Source: Algimonas porphyrae
GTDB lineage: Bacteria; Pseudomonadota; Alphaproteobacteria; Caulobacterales; Maricaulaceae
Length of the DNA: 64,000 nucleotides
Direction: 5' to 3'
Assembly (NCBI RefSeq): GCF_041429795.1
Contig: NZ_CP163424.1
Coordinates: 1,552,001-1,616,000 of the forward strand
Shown: one piece after another, positions 54,891-63,300 of the stretch
Position numbering within the stretch: position 1 is the first letter of the stretch
Layout: every line of letters starts with the position of its first letter
Notes under the pieces: model-generated
What the model was told of the DNA's origin: nothing
What the model saw: the letters and a program-made list of their open reading frames with translations, nothing else
The model's database searches: none
Program-made: the position numbers and the translations under genes

Positions 54891-54999
54891 CAACCTCTGT
54901 TTGATGACGGGATGGCTGGACGCTAGGCGTCCCGCTTGGTAACGGCGCGGTTTCTGCCGCCCGGTAGGTAATTCACCGGATGATAGCCAAGAGGCCTGC

Positions 55000-55245
55000 A
55001 TGCCGACTGACCAGCAAATCTTCGACAAGATCTGCGAGCTGCTCAAGCCGTATAACGTCAAGAATAAACCCATATTGCGAACCTCCGGCATCATGTCGGA
55101 TCTGGAGGTGGATTCCACGGCTGTGTTCGATCTGATCATGGAGCTGGAAGACCATTATGACATCTCCGTGCCGATGGAGGTGATCAGTGACGTCAAGACG
55201 GTTGGCGAACTGGTGAATGCCATTCAGGATCTGCTGCAGCAATGA
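55000..55245 (+). CDS. acyl carrier protein dedicated to sphingolipid synthesis
   Basis: An 81-aa acyl carrier protein. The 4'-phosphopantetheine attachment site is Ser39 in EVDSTAVFDL (Asp-Ser). Helices and length are typical, but the sequence differs from housekeeping AcpP (DSLD replaced by DSTAV). It lies 109 bp after the acyl-AMP ligase gene and overlaps the serine palmitoyltransferase start by ATGA, so it should present the acyl group to that enzyme. Confidence 0.93.
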   Translation: MPTDQQIFDKICELLKPYNVKNKPILRTSGIMSDLEVDSTAVFDLIMELEDHYDISVPMEVISDVKTVGELVNAIQDLLQQ

Positions 55246-56516
55246 GCGGGGCAGGGGGAACAGACGCAGAGACCGGGTCCGGCCTGTCGATCTTCAGCAA
55301 ATATGATCCGCTGAAACAGCGCGCCAGCGTGCTGGAAAAAGTCGGTGTCGATCCGTTCGACATGACGTTCGACGATATTATGGGGCCGACCCGCGGACGC
55401 ATCGGCAATCGCGAAATTATCCTCGCCGGAACCAACAACTATCTCGGCCTGACCTATGATGAGGCAGCCCGCGAGGCCGCCAAGGACGCGATCGACCGGC
55501 ACGGGACCGGTACGACGGGCTCGCGGATCGCCAATGGCACCTATGTCGAGCATGAACAGCTGGAACGGGATCTCGCGGCGCATCTGGGTAAACCGTCCTG
55601 CATTGTCTTCACGACGGGCTATGTCACCAATCTCGCCGCCATGGCGGGGCTGGCGGGGCCGAACGATGTCATTTTCATCGATGCCGACGCGCATGCCTGC
55701 ATCATTGACGGGACGCGTCTGGCGACCAACAAGACGACCGTCCGGTTCCGCCACAATGATCCGGAAAATCTCGACCGTCGTCTGTCGCGACAGGCGATCA
55801 CCGATGGGGGCCATGCTCTCGTCGTGATCGAAGGCCTCTATTCCATGTTTGGCGATATTGCCCCGATTGCCGAATTCGCAGAGGTCTGCGAACGGCACGG
55901 TGCCTATCTCTATGTCGATGAAGCCCATAGTTACGGCGTGTTCGGTCCGACTGGCTGCGGTATCGCCGAAGCGCAGGGCTGTCTCGACAAGATCGACTTC
56001 TATAGCGGCACTTTTTCGAAGAGCTTGGCCAGTGTCGGCGGCTTTTGCGCGTCCCGGCATCCGGAATTCGAGCTATTGCGCAAGGTGATGCGGCCTTACA
56101 TGTTCACCGCGTCGGCGGCTCCGGCCAATATCTGCGCCGCGCAGGCTGCGCTCGACGCGATCAAGACGCGGCCCGAGCTGCGCCACAATATCACCGCCCG
56201 CGCCGCGCAACTGCATGCCGGACTGGCGGAGATGGGCTTTGACCTCTGTGCTCCCGCCAGCCCCGTCATCGCAGTGCGTCGCCCGAACGAGGCGCAGGCC
56301 GCGATGGAATGGAACTGGTTGCTGAAGGAAGGCGTCTACGTCAATCTGGCGGTTCCGCCCGGTACGCCGCAAAGCTCGTGCCTGCTGCGTATTTCCGTTT
56401 CCGCCGCCCATACGGAAGAGGACGTCAATGCGATCCTCAGCCGCTTCAAGGCGTTGCAGGACAATAGTGCTGAGATCATGGGCGAGATGATGCGCCGTTT
56501 GCAGGCCTCAGCCTAA
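55242..56516 (+). CDS. spt: serine palmitoyltransferase (alpha-oxoamine synthase family)
   Basis: PLP enzyme that condenses serine with an acyl thioester to give 3-ketosphinganine, the first committed sphingolipid step. 424 aa. Features: GTNNYLGL, HGTGTTGSRIANGTY, the PLP-stacking His151 (DAHA), DEAHSYGVFGPTG (226-238), and the Schiff-base Lys260 in GTFSKSLASVGG. Context (acyl-AMP ligase and ACP upstream) favours Spt over 8-amino-7-oxononanoate or 5-aminolevulinate synthase. The stop codon abuts the stop of the convergent Tam41-like gene. Confidence 0.9.
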   Translation: MSGAGGTDAETGSGLSIFSKYDPLKQRASVLEKVGVDPFDMTFDDIMGPTRGRIGNREIILAGTNNYLGLTYDEAAREAAKDAIDRHGTGTTGSRIANGTYVEHEQLERDLAAHLGKPSCIVFTTGYVTNLAAMAGLAGPNDVIFIDADAHACIIDGTRLATNKTTVRFRHNDPENLDRRLSRQAITDGGHALVVIEGLYSMFGDIAPIAEFAEVCERHGAYLYVDEAHSYGVFGPTGCGIAEAQGCLDKIDFYSGTFSKSLASVGGFCASRHPEFELLRKVMRPYMFTASAAPANICAAQAALDAIKTRPELRHNITARAAQLHAGLAEMGFDLCAPASPVIAVRRPNEAQAAMEWNWLLKEGVYVNLAVPPGTPQSSCLLRISVSAAHTEEDVNAILSRFKALQDNSAEIMGEMMRRLQASA

Positions 56517-57449
56517 CTAGCCGAACGCGCCCCGCCGCCACAGCTTCCAGCCTAGGACGGGGCTCCAGAGGACCGGATGGCGGCGCTGCGCCTCCGTGAC
56601 CTCCAATTTTACGCCGCTATGGCGTTCCACCTTGCGCAATACATAGTCGAGACCGCCATCGAATGTGGCGGCACTATTGATGACGCGCAGAGCGGCAACG
56701 GGCCGACCGATCAGGCGGCGCAGAAACCAACGCCATGCCGAGCCGTGACCGGGGTAGGTCTGAACCGCAAACTGGTCCGTTCCGTGCCTGTCGAACAGCG
56801 TTGCACTGACGCTGTCGTAACGGTCCTGGTAACGCGCGACGATTTCGCGGGCACGGCCATCGTCGCTTTCGGGGCGTAGTTCCGTGCGGTAGCTCTCATA
56901 AAAGGCGCGACCCCAGAATTCGGGCGATGTGGCAGGGGCATCGAATAATGGCGCGGTTTCGCTTGCCAGTTTTCGTACGGCTGCGGCCCTGGCGGTGGCG
57001 ATCCGGTCGGCGATGGATGGGTCCGATGTGCCGAGCAGGGCGCAGGGCTGGCTGAACCGACCCCAGAGCTGACTGAGAAAAGCGTGGGCGCATCGGCGTT
57101 CGAACTCGCGCAGTGTGATGATGGAATATTTGCAGGTCGAGAGAACGCCGTCCCGTTCCTGCTCCAGATAGTAGACGGCGGGCGGGATCAGGCGGTTCGT
57201 CAGCGCGCGCCATCCCCATCCATGCGTGGCACGGTAGCTATCCACTAGCACGTAGAAATCCAGCATCTTCTCTGCATCGTCCAGATCGCGCAGGGACGAC
57301 CCATAATAGACGAAGCCCAGAACGCGGTCAGGATGGCGATCCCGGATCGCCGCCATGACGGCGTGAACCCGCTCCGGTGGATCAAGCTGTTCGGCGCGGA
57401 TCAGCTTGAGCAATGCGTCATCGGTTGCGTCGACGGAATCGGTATTCAT
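56517..57449 (-). CDS. Tam41-like nucleotidyltransferase in the ceramide locus
   Basis: A 310-aa protein. The segment FVYYGSS (47-52), then MLDFYVLVDS (62-71), a Trp-Gly-Trp and KYSIITL (107-113), then WGRFSQP (129-135), reproduces the motif order of the mitochondrial CDP-diacylglycerol synthase Tam41 (YGS, MxDFxxxVDD, KYGVI, GRxxKP). This is a Pol-beta-type fold; the second carboxylate of the DxD-like pair seems replaced by Tyr66. Coupled by ATGA to the lipid kinase gene. Inferred role: activate ceramide-1-phosphate with CTP, or a related step in ceramide phosphoglycerate synthesis. Confidence 0.7.
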   Translation of the reverse strand: MNTDSVDATDDALLKLIRAEQLDPPERVHAVMAAIRDRHPDRVLGFVYYGSSLRDLDDAEKMLDFYVLVDSYRATHGWGWRALTNRLIPPAVYYLEQERDGVLSTCKYSIITLREFERRCAHAFLSQLWGRFSQPCALLGTSDPSIADRIATARAAAVRKLASETAPLFDAPATSPEFWGRAFYESYRTELRPESDDGRAREIVARYQDRYDSVSATLFDRHGTDQFAVQTYPGHGSAWRWFLRRLIGRPVAALRVINSAATFDGGLDYVLRKVERHSGVKLEVTEAQRRHPVLWSPVLGWKLWRRGAFG

Positions 57450-58351
57450 CGCCGAATAATGATCGGGCGACTGGCGCTCAGACGAAATTGGTTGGACGGT
57501 ACATGTATCGGCTCTCCGTCCAGCATGACGGGGCCGGAATAATCGAACTCGGCATCCTGCGCATTCCAGCTGTGGAAGCCGTCCGGACGCCGGTCCTTAT
57601 CCTTGAAGCCAACCCAGATTTCCGCAATGTGGCGATAAAGCTTGGAACAGCCGCCTTGGACATAGGTCAGACGCAGATCGCCGACCTCGTCGCCCCAGAA
57701 CGGATCCAGTCCCATCGTAATGGAAGGCAGTGTGGTCGCGACGGTTCCGAGATGCCGCCCGGCGAGGGTTTCTCCGTTGATGCGCAGCGTGCAGTCTGTT
57801 TCGCGCATGACGCTGTCGCGCTCCGCCGTGACCGCCTTGACCAGACCGCCGACGACGGCAGCCGATCCGCCAATACCGCGCGTATGCAGCTCGTTCTTCG
57901 CATAATCCGTGACCATGGGCAGAGCCCCGGTTGAAAACAGAAAGCCATATTGATCGGGTGCCCCGTCGCAGGACAGTTTGAGCAAGCGCGTTTCCAGCGC
58001 GTTCGGGTCCTGATGGATCGATTTCAGGCCGGACCGGCCCACACGCTTCATGCCGATAATCTTGGCGATCTGGTTAGTCATGCCGCCCGATGCAATGGCG
58101 AAGTCGGGCAGGGCTCTGTCTTCACCCGATTGTCGCATGACCTCGCTCATCACCGATTGAACCGTGCCGTCGCCGCCTTCGATGACGATAAGGTCCGATG
58201 TCTCCAGCGCCGCTTCGACCTGGCTGGGCAAGGTTTCGAACAGGGCCAGATCGAATACGCGCGCATCATGCTCGGTCGCATAGGTCGCGATGCGCGATCC
58301 TTTCTTGCCGACGCGTTCGGAATGCGGATTGATGAACAGAGAGGCCGTCAT
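57446..58351 (-). CDS. diacylglycerol-kinase-family lipid kinase, probable ceramide kinase (CpgB-like)
   Basis: A 301-aa kinase with the DAGK catalytic-domain signature GGDGTVQSV (59-67), ASGGMTNQIAKI, and a beta-rich C-terminal lid. Homologues in this position of the Caulobacter sphingolipid cluster phosphorylate ceramide (CpgB), so ceramide-1-phosphate formation is the likeliest reaction. It lies 6 bp after lptG and overlaps the Tam41-like gene by 4 bp, putting lipid phosphorylation in the LPS-export operon. Confidence 0.82.
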   Translation of the reverse strand: MTASLFINPHSERVGKKGSRIATYATEHDARVFDLALFETLPSQVEAALETSDLIVIEGGDGTVQSVMSEVMRQSGEDRALPDFAIASGGMTNQIAKIIGMKRVGRSGLKSIHQDPNALETRLLKLSCDGAPDQYGFLFSTGALPMVTDYAKNELHTRGIGGSAAVVGGLVKAVTAERDSVMRETDCTLRINGETLAGRHLGTVATTLPSITMGLDPFWGDEVGDLRLTYVQGGCSKLYRHIAEIWVGFKDKDRRPDGFHSWNAQDAEFDYSGPVMLDGEPIHVPSNQFRLSASRPIIIRR

Positions 58352-58357
58352 GGTTGG

Positions 58358-59437
58358 CTACAAGGCTTCCGTACGGGTCAAAAGGAATGCGGACAACAAG
58401 CCAAAGGCAAGCAGGGGCATGGCAATGGCCGGGAGGACGGCGATCCCGCCGGACGCAGCAAATGTTGCCATTGCCCCGTCAATGATCAGGAAGATGAAAC
58501 CCAGTGTGATCCCAAGAATCAATGTCCGGTCGCCCGTATCTTCCCGTCCTGTGCGCTGCATCAGCGCGGCGCAGGCGATCAGAAGAATAATAGCGGCCAG
58601 CGGACGGGTCAGGCGGTGCGCATGCCAAAAGGCGTAGGCGAAGCTGGGCTTTGCCCCGCTATTGCCCGGTCGCATGAAATTGCGCATCTCGGACAGTGAC
58701 AGATCACGCGGCTCAGCCGCCAGTCGGGCGATCGAAGTCGGTGTCTGGTTCGTGGTCCAGACGGCGCTCCCTTCGACCGGATAGGCTTCGCGCGACTCGC
58801 CGTCTGCACCCGCGACATCGAGGCGACGAACGCCTTGCAGCGTCCATCCCTGATCGGTGAAGGTGGCGCGGTCGGCCCAGATCACGGACTGGACTTCGCC
58901 CAGACCATTGCGCTCGAAGATTTCGAGCTTGGCGAGCGTCTCATAGGATTCGCGGTCAGTGGCGCGCACGATCGCACCATTATCTTCCAGCCAGAGCGGA
59001 TTGTCGGCTGTGATATTCTTGATCTTATATTCGCCGATACCCCAGGCCTGCAATGAGCGCACGGCGGGTGCCATTGTGTAGTCGATGAAGGTCACAGAGG
59101 CGAGCGACGCGCCCAGCACGACCGGGATCATCAGCAGAACCTGCCGCGTCGCACTGATGCCAAAGCCGAGCAGGGCGACAAGTTCATGCTGCCGGATCAG
59201 TTTGACGTAGGTCAGCAGGATCGCGACCACGAGGGTAAAGACGAAGATCCGGTCAAAAATGACAGGGGCGCGCAGGGCCATATACTTGAACGTCCCGCGA
59301 AACCCTTCGCCGCTGGCAACAATATCCGCGCCATTGGCAAGACTGTCGAGCAGGCCGATCAGCACCAGAAAGCCGAAGACGACGGTCAGCCAGGTGAACA
59401 GAAAGGACCGCGAGAGATAGAGCGCGAACTTAAACAT
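58358..59437 (-). CDS. lptG: LPS export ABC transporter permease LptG
   Basis: A 359-aa inner-membrane subunit of the LptB2FG transporter that extracts lipopolysaccharide. It has an N-terminal membrane pair, a periplasmic beta-jellyroll (about 130-260) and four C-terminal helices; the coupling segment LLGFGISATRQV is typical. Distinguished from LptF by its position and length. Overlaps lptF by 8 bp. Confidence 0.92.
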   Translation of the reverse strand: MFKFALYLSRSFLFTWLTVVFGFLVLIGLLDSLANGADIVASGEGFRGTFKYMALRAPVIFDRIFVFTLVVAILLTYVKLIRQHELVALLGFGISATRQVLLMIPVVLGASLASVTFIDYTMAPAVRSLQAWGIGEYKIKNITADNPLWLEDNGAIVRATDRESYETLAKLEIFERNGLGEVQSVIWADRATFTDQGWTLQGVRRLDVAGADGESREAYPVEGSAVWTTNQTPTSIARLAAEPRDLSLSEMRNFMRPGNSGAKPSFAYAFWHAHRLTRPLAAIILLIACAALMQRTGREDTGDRTLILGITLGFIFLIIDGAMATFAASGGIAVLPAIAMPLLAFGLLSAFLLTRTEAL

Positions 59438-60653
59438 GGCGGCCCTCCGGGCGGCCTTGGAGGCGCTGGCGGACCAGCGCGATCAGACGGCGGGCTTCGC
59501 CTTGCAGGTGACTGATCCATTGCGCGAAGGATGTCAGTGGCGGTTGTCCCATCTTGAAGGCGCTCTGACGGAAGATGATAGCGGCGAAGATTGCCAGCAC
59601 AGCCATCAACCCCCAAATTCCGATCCAGGGGGGGATCTTGCCATCGGCCCCCAGTGACTGAGCGAACTCGAGCGCTTTTTGCAGGGATACAAGAAAGACG
59701 ACGCCGACGAATATGCCTGCAGAGGAGGGGTTTCGCCCGTAATTCAGCCCGAAAGGCACGGCGATGAAGGGCAGGATGAACAGCATCAGCGTCTTGGCAA
59801 TACGCAGATGCAGCGCGGCATTGTTCGTGTCGCGCGTTATTTCTGTGCGCTGGTCGCCGCGACGATTTTCGAACAGTTCCGCCGAGGTGAGTTCGCGTTC
59901 ATCATTGCCGCGCGCGCGGAAGGGTACGACGGTTGCCGCCCCGGCGATGGAGGATCCGCCAAAGCCCAGATCGCCGGACAGGCGGCTATTCTCGGTAATC
60001 TGATAGGCCCGGCCCGCACCGAGTTGCAGGACCGGGGCGCCGGTTTCCTCACGGATTATGAGTTCGCCTTCATTGGCCGTGGTCAGGCGAAAGCCCGTCT
60101 GCGTCCCGTCCGTGTCGATGACAGCCTCATAAATGAAGATCGGGCCGATACCGGCGTCCGGCTTGTCCGTGCCACCGAAAAATGTGCGGTCGCCAACCGT
60201 CGTGAACGTGCCCTCGCGCAAGGCGGCTGTGAAGCTTGTCTGCCTCACCGTATTCTCGACCGATCGGTACTGGTAGCGGCCCAGAGGCTGTAGCCAGCCT
60301 TCGATGATGACCGAGCTCACAGCGAGGATGGCGGCGACGGCCAGAAAGGGCTTGGTCATATGGGTCAGCGAGACCCCGGCCCCCAGCGCGGCGGTTAGTT
60401 CCGAGGATCGCGAGAACCGATCGACCGTGATGATCGTACCGAGCATGAGAGCCATCGGGACGGCCATACCCAGATAGTAGGGCAGCAGCGCGACGATCAT
60501 GTTGGTTGCATCGGATGCCGGATTGGTCGAGGTTGTCACGACCTCGAAAATGCGCAGCAGACGCTCCAGCAGAAGCACACAACACGCAAAGACGACCAGC
60601 CCGCCAATGGCGACCGCAGCCTTTTTGAAAAGATATGTGTTTAGACGTCCCAA
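59430..60653 (-). CDS. lptF: LPS export ABC transporter permease LptF
   Basis: A 407-aa partner of LptG with the same architecture: helices near 10-30 and 50-110, a jellyroll with GDRTFFGGTD and LELGAGRAYQI-type strands, and helices from about 290. I chose the TTG at 60653 (MGRLNTYLFKKA), which has AGGA 5 bp upstream and gives the usual LptF N-terminus; an ATG at 60698 adds 15 basic residues. First gene of the lptF-lptG-kinase-Tam41-like operon. Confidence 0.92.
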   Translation of the reverse strand: MGRLNTYLFKKAAVAIGGLVVFACCVLLLERLLRIFEVVTTSTNPASDATNMIVALLPYYLGMAVPMALMLGTIITVDRFSRSSELTAALGAGVSLTHMTKPFLAVAAILAVSSVIIEGWLQPLGRYQYRSVENTVRQTSFTAALREGTFTTVGDRTFFGGTDKPDAGIGPIFIYEAVIDTDGTQTGFRLTTANEGELIIREETGAPVLQLGAGRAYQITENSRLSGDLGFGGSSIAGAATVVPFRARGNDERELTSAELFENRRGDQRTEITRDTNNAALHLRIAKTLMLFILPFIAVPFGLNYGRNPSSAGIFVGVVFLVSLQKALEFAQSLGADGKIPPWIGIWGLMAVLAIFAAIIFRQSAFKMGQPPLTSFAQWISHLQGEARRLIALVRQRLQGRPEGRHV

Positions 60654-60763
60654 CAGATTCCTGCGATTTCTACTTTGATAACCTCGGAAGCACGCCATAT
60701 CCAGAGGGCGTCCCGCATGAATGGTTCATGTCGGACTCATCTTCCGGGGCCTATTGAAAAGCC

Positions 60764-61345
60764 ATGATGAACGCAAATCACTGCTACAGACCCTACCAAA
60801 GAATAATTCGCCGGATCGAGCGTGGACGTTTGCCACTGGCTGCGACCGTCGCGACCTGTGCCGCCTTGGCCACGCCCGCCTTCGCGGATGACGAGGCACC
60901 GGCCCTTTCTGCCATCGGTATCGAGCGCGGGCTAGAGCTCTATGACTGGGACGCGGCTGATCGCTGCATTCTCGGCTTCCATCAAATCCGCATCACGGTG
61001 AACAATGTGACCGAAGAGGGCATATTGAAACTGGAACTGTTCGGCGAAAAGGATTTCATGCGCAGTTCGGGCAAGTTGCGCCGCATTCGCGTACCGGCCG
61101 AGGACGGACCGATGCGCGTCTGCATCCATGTTCCGGAAGCGGGCGAATATGCCGTCGTCGGCTATCATGACAAGGACGGGGACCGGAAGCTCGACAAGAA
61201 GTGGAATTTCAAGCCCAAAGAGCCTTACGGCCTGTCGAACAATCCGGAAATCAAGTCGCTGCGTCTTCCGAAATGGGAAGAAACACGCTTTACCGTGCCG
61301 CATGATGGTGTCGATATTGTCATCAATCTGGTTGACCTGGGCTGA
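60764..61345 (+). CDS. DUF2141 domain secreted protein
   Basis: A 193-aa periplasmic protein. A long basic N-region precedes the signal peptide hydrophobic core (LPLAATVATCAALATPAFA). The mature beta-sandwich shows the DUF2141 pattern: ILKLELFGEKDFM, VPAEDGPMRVCIHVPEAGEYAVVGYHDKDGDRKLDKK, EPYGLSNNP. The Asp-rich loop may bind calcium. Function unknown. Divergent from lptF and 54 bp before the GNAT-like pseudogene, within the sphingolipid region. Confidence 0.88.
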   Translation: MMNANHCYRPYQRIIRRIERGRLPLAATVATCAALATPAFADDEAPALSAIGIERGLELYDWDAADRCILGFHQIRITVNNVTEEGILKLELFGEKDFMRSSGKLRRIRVPAEDGPMRVCIHVPEAGEYAVVGYHDKDGDRKLDKKWNFKPKEPYGLSNNPEIKSLRLPKWEETRFTVPHDGVDIVINLVDLG

Positions 61346-61399
61346 TCAGACCCGCCAAAGCGTCCGCTTTACTGGCACACGAGAAACAAGCAGTTTTGC

Positions 61400-62552
61400 A
61401 TGGCGGATGCGGCTTCGGACTTGACGGACATTCTGGTCAGCAGCGCCGCGACGGCGTCGGCCGACTTTCTGGAGCTTCCCTATAGCCTCTATGGTGGTGA
61501 AGCGGCGTGGCGTGCGCCGTTGCGGATGGAACGGCGCGCCCAGCTCGGCGCCAAGAACCAGGCATTGCAAGGCGTAACGCCCCGTTTCTTTCTCGCCCGT
61601 CGCGACGGCCATGTCGTCGGGCGCATCGCTGCCTTCACAAATGCGCGCTACGACGCAGAGCATGGTCGGGAGACGGCCTTTTTCGGCTATTTCGATTGTA
61701 TCGACGATCCCGATGTGTCCGATGCGCTACTCTCCGCCGCAAAGGATTGGGGTCGGGCTGAGGGTCGGCAGCGCATGGTTGGCCCTGCCATGTGGAGCGT
61801 CAATGAGGAAGTCGGCCTGCTGGTCGATGGCTATGGGCATCCGCCCGCCGTCATGATGCCTTACGGTCATCCGCATCAGCTCGACGCCGTTACGCGCAAC
61901 GGATTTACCAAGGCCGTCGACCTTTATGCCTACCGCGCGGACCTGACCAAAGGCGCACCGACCAACAGATTGGTGCAGAATTCTACGGGCGTTCGCCGAG
62001 CGGGATGATGGGCTGAGCTGGCGCACGCTGGGGCGTGACTTTGCCGGCGACGCCCGAATGGCGCTCGATATCTTCAACGATGCCTGGTCCGGCAATTGGG
62101 GGTTCGTGCCCTTCTCGGAAACGCAATTTCTGCACATGGCAAAAGAGATGAAGCCGATCATGTTCCGGGACGGGTTCCAGCTCGGTTTCATTGACGGACA
62201 GCCTGCCAGCTTCATCTGGATGATTCCGGACGTCAATGCTCTGGTCGAAGGTTTTGAGGGGCGTCTGCTTCCCTTCAACTGGGCCCGGCTGCTCTACCGT
62301 CTGAAGGCCAGACAGGTCGATCGGGGTCGGGTGCCGCTGATGGGGCTCAAGCGCGAATTTCATAAGGGACGGCGCGGTGTGGCCCTGACGACGGAAATCT
62401 GCTCACGCGCTTTCGATGCTGGCCAAGCGCAGGGCTATAAGCAGTGCGAGCTGTCCTGGATCCTGGAAGGCAATCGCAGCATGAGCGCGATCTGTGACAT
62501 GGTCGGAGCGGATCTCTACAAGACCTACCGGATGGTCGAGGCTGACCTGTGA
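61400..62552 (+). pseudogene. YghO/bacterial ceramide synthase-like GNAT protein, frameshifted
   Basis: Two frames form one family member of about 380 aa. The first half (61400-62008) contains YSLYGGEAAWRAPLR, GRIAAFTNARYD, FFGYFDCIDDP and GPAMWSVNEEVGLLVDGY. The second half continues, before its first ATG at 62058, as LRAFAERDDGLSWRTLGRDF (from about 61983) and then FNDAWSGNWGFVPF. The switch lies near 61974-61984 and needs one base removed or two added. The family is YghO-like, to which I believe the Caulobacter ceramide synthase (bCerS) belongs. It is coupled by GTGA to the next gene. Either truly inactivated or a sequencing slip. Confidence 0.75.
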
Positions 62553-63298
62553 GCCGGCGGACGATCATTCTCGCCGGTCAGCGCCCTGGGCCGGATGCGC
62601 TCTGTATCCATGCCGACGTGCCGTTCAAGGCGGATATCCCGATTGCGGGCGTGCCAATGCTGGACCGCGTGGCCGGAGCTCTGAGTGAGGCAGGACTGAC
62701 CCAGCCTTACATTCTGTCCGGCTATCCACACGCACGAGAGGGCTTCGAACGCGCCGAAGGCGGATGCGGCCCAGCCGACAGCGCCATGATGGCCGTCGGA
62801 GCAGGCACGTTTCCCGTGCTGATGACGACCTGCGATCACGCGCTGCTGACACCGGATATGGTGCGGGACTTCCTCGCCGGTGCGGAGGCCTCGGGCGCTG
62901 ATTTCGCCGTCGGACTTGCGAGCCGGGAGACGATCCAGGCGCGCTATCCCGAAACGAAGCGAACCTATCTCTGTTTTCGCGATGTTGCCGTCAGCGGCTG
63001 CAACCTCTTCTACATTCGCAACGCAGCTGGACTGGCGGCGATCGAGTTCTGGCGCGATGCGCAGCATCTGCGCAAGCAGCCCCTGAAATTGGCGAGCAAG
63101 ATCGGCACGCGCATCACGATCCGCTATGCGCTCGGGCGTCTGACGATGAAGGATGCGTTTGCCTATGGCAGCCAGCGCATCGGCGCTGTGGCTGCCCCTG
63201 TCCTGCTCGACCATGCCGAGGCCGCGATCGACGTCGATAGTCCGGCCGATCTGGCACTGGTCGAAGATATTCTGTTGCGACGTCAGAAAGCCGTCTGA
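62549..63298 (+). CDS. MobA-like NTP transferase domain protein
   Basis: A 249-aa GT-A-fold nucleotidyltransferase. The start is the GTG at 62549, overlapping the preceding stop. It shows IILAGQRPGPD at the N-terminus instead of the strict GGxGxR signature, PIAGVPMLDRV, a central VLMTTCDHALLTPDM (metal-binding Asp), and a C-terminal IDVDSPADLALVEDIL typical of sugar- or alditol-phosphate nucleotidyltransferases. In this locus it might activate the headgroup of an anionic sphingolipid; that is inference. Confidence 0.8.
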   Translation: MSRRTIILAGQRPGPDALCIHADVPFKADIPIAGVPMLDRVAGALSEAGLTQPYILSGYPHAREGFERAEGGCGPADSAMMAVGAGTFPVLMTTCDHALLTPDMVRDFLAGAEASGADFAVGLASRETIQARYPETKRTYLCFRDVAVSGCNLFYIRNAAGLAAIEFWRDAQHLRKQPLKLASKIGTRITIRYALGRLTMKDAFAYGSQRIGAVAAPVLLDHAEAAIDVDSPADLALVEDILLRRQKAV

Positions 63299-63300
63299 GC

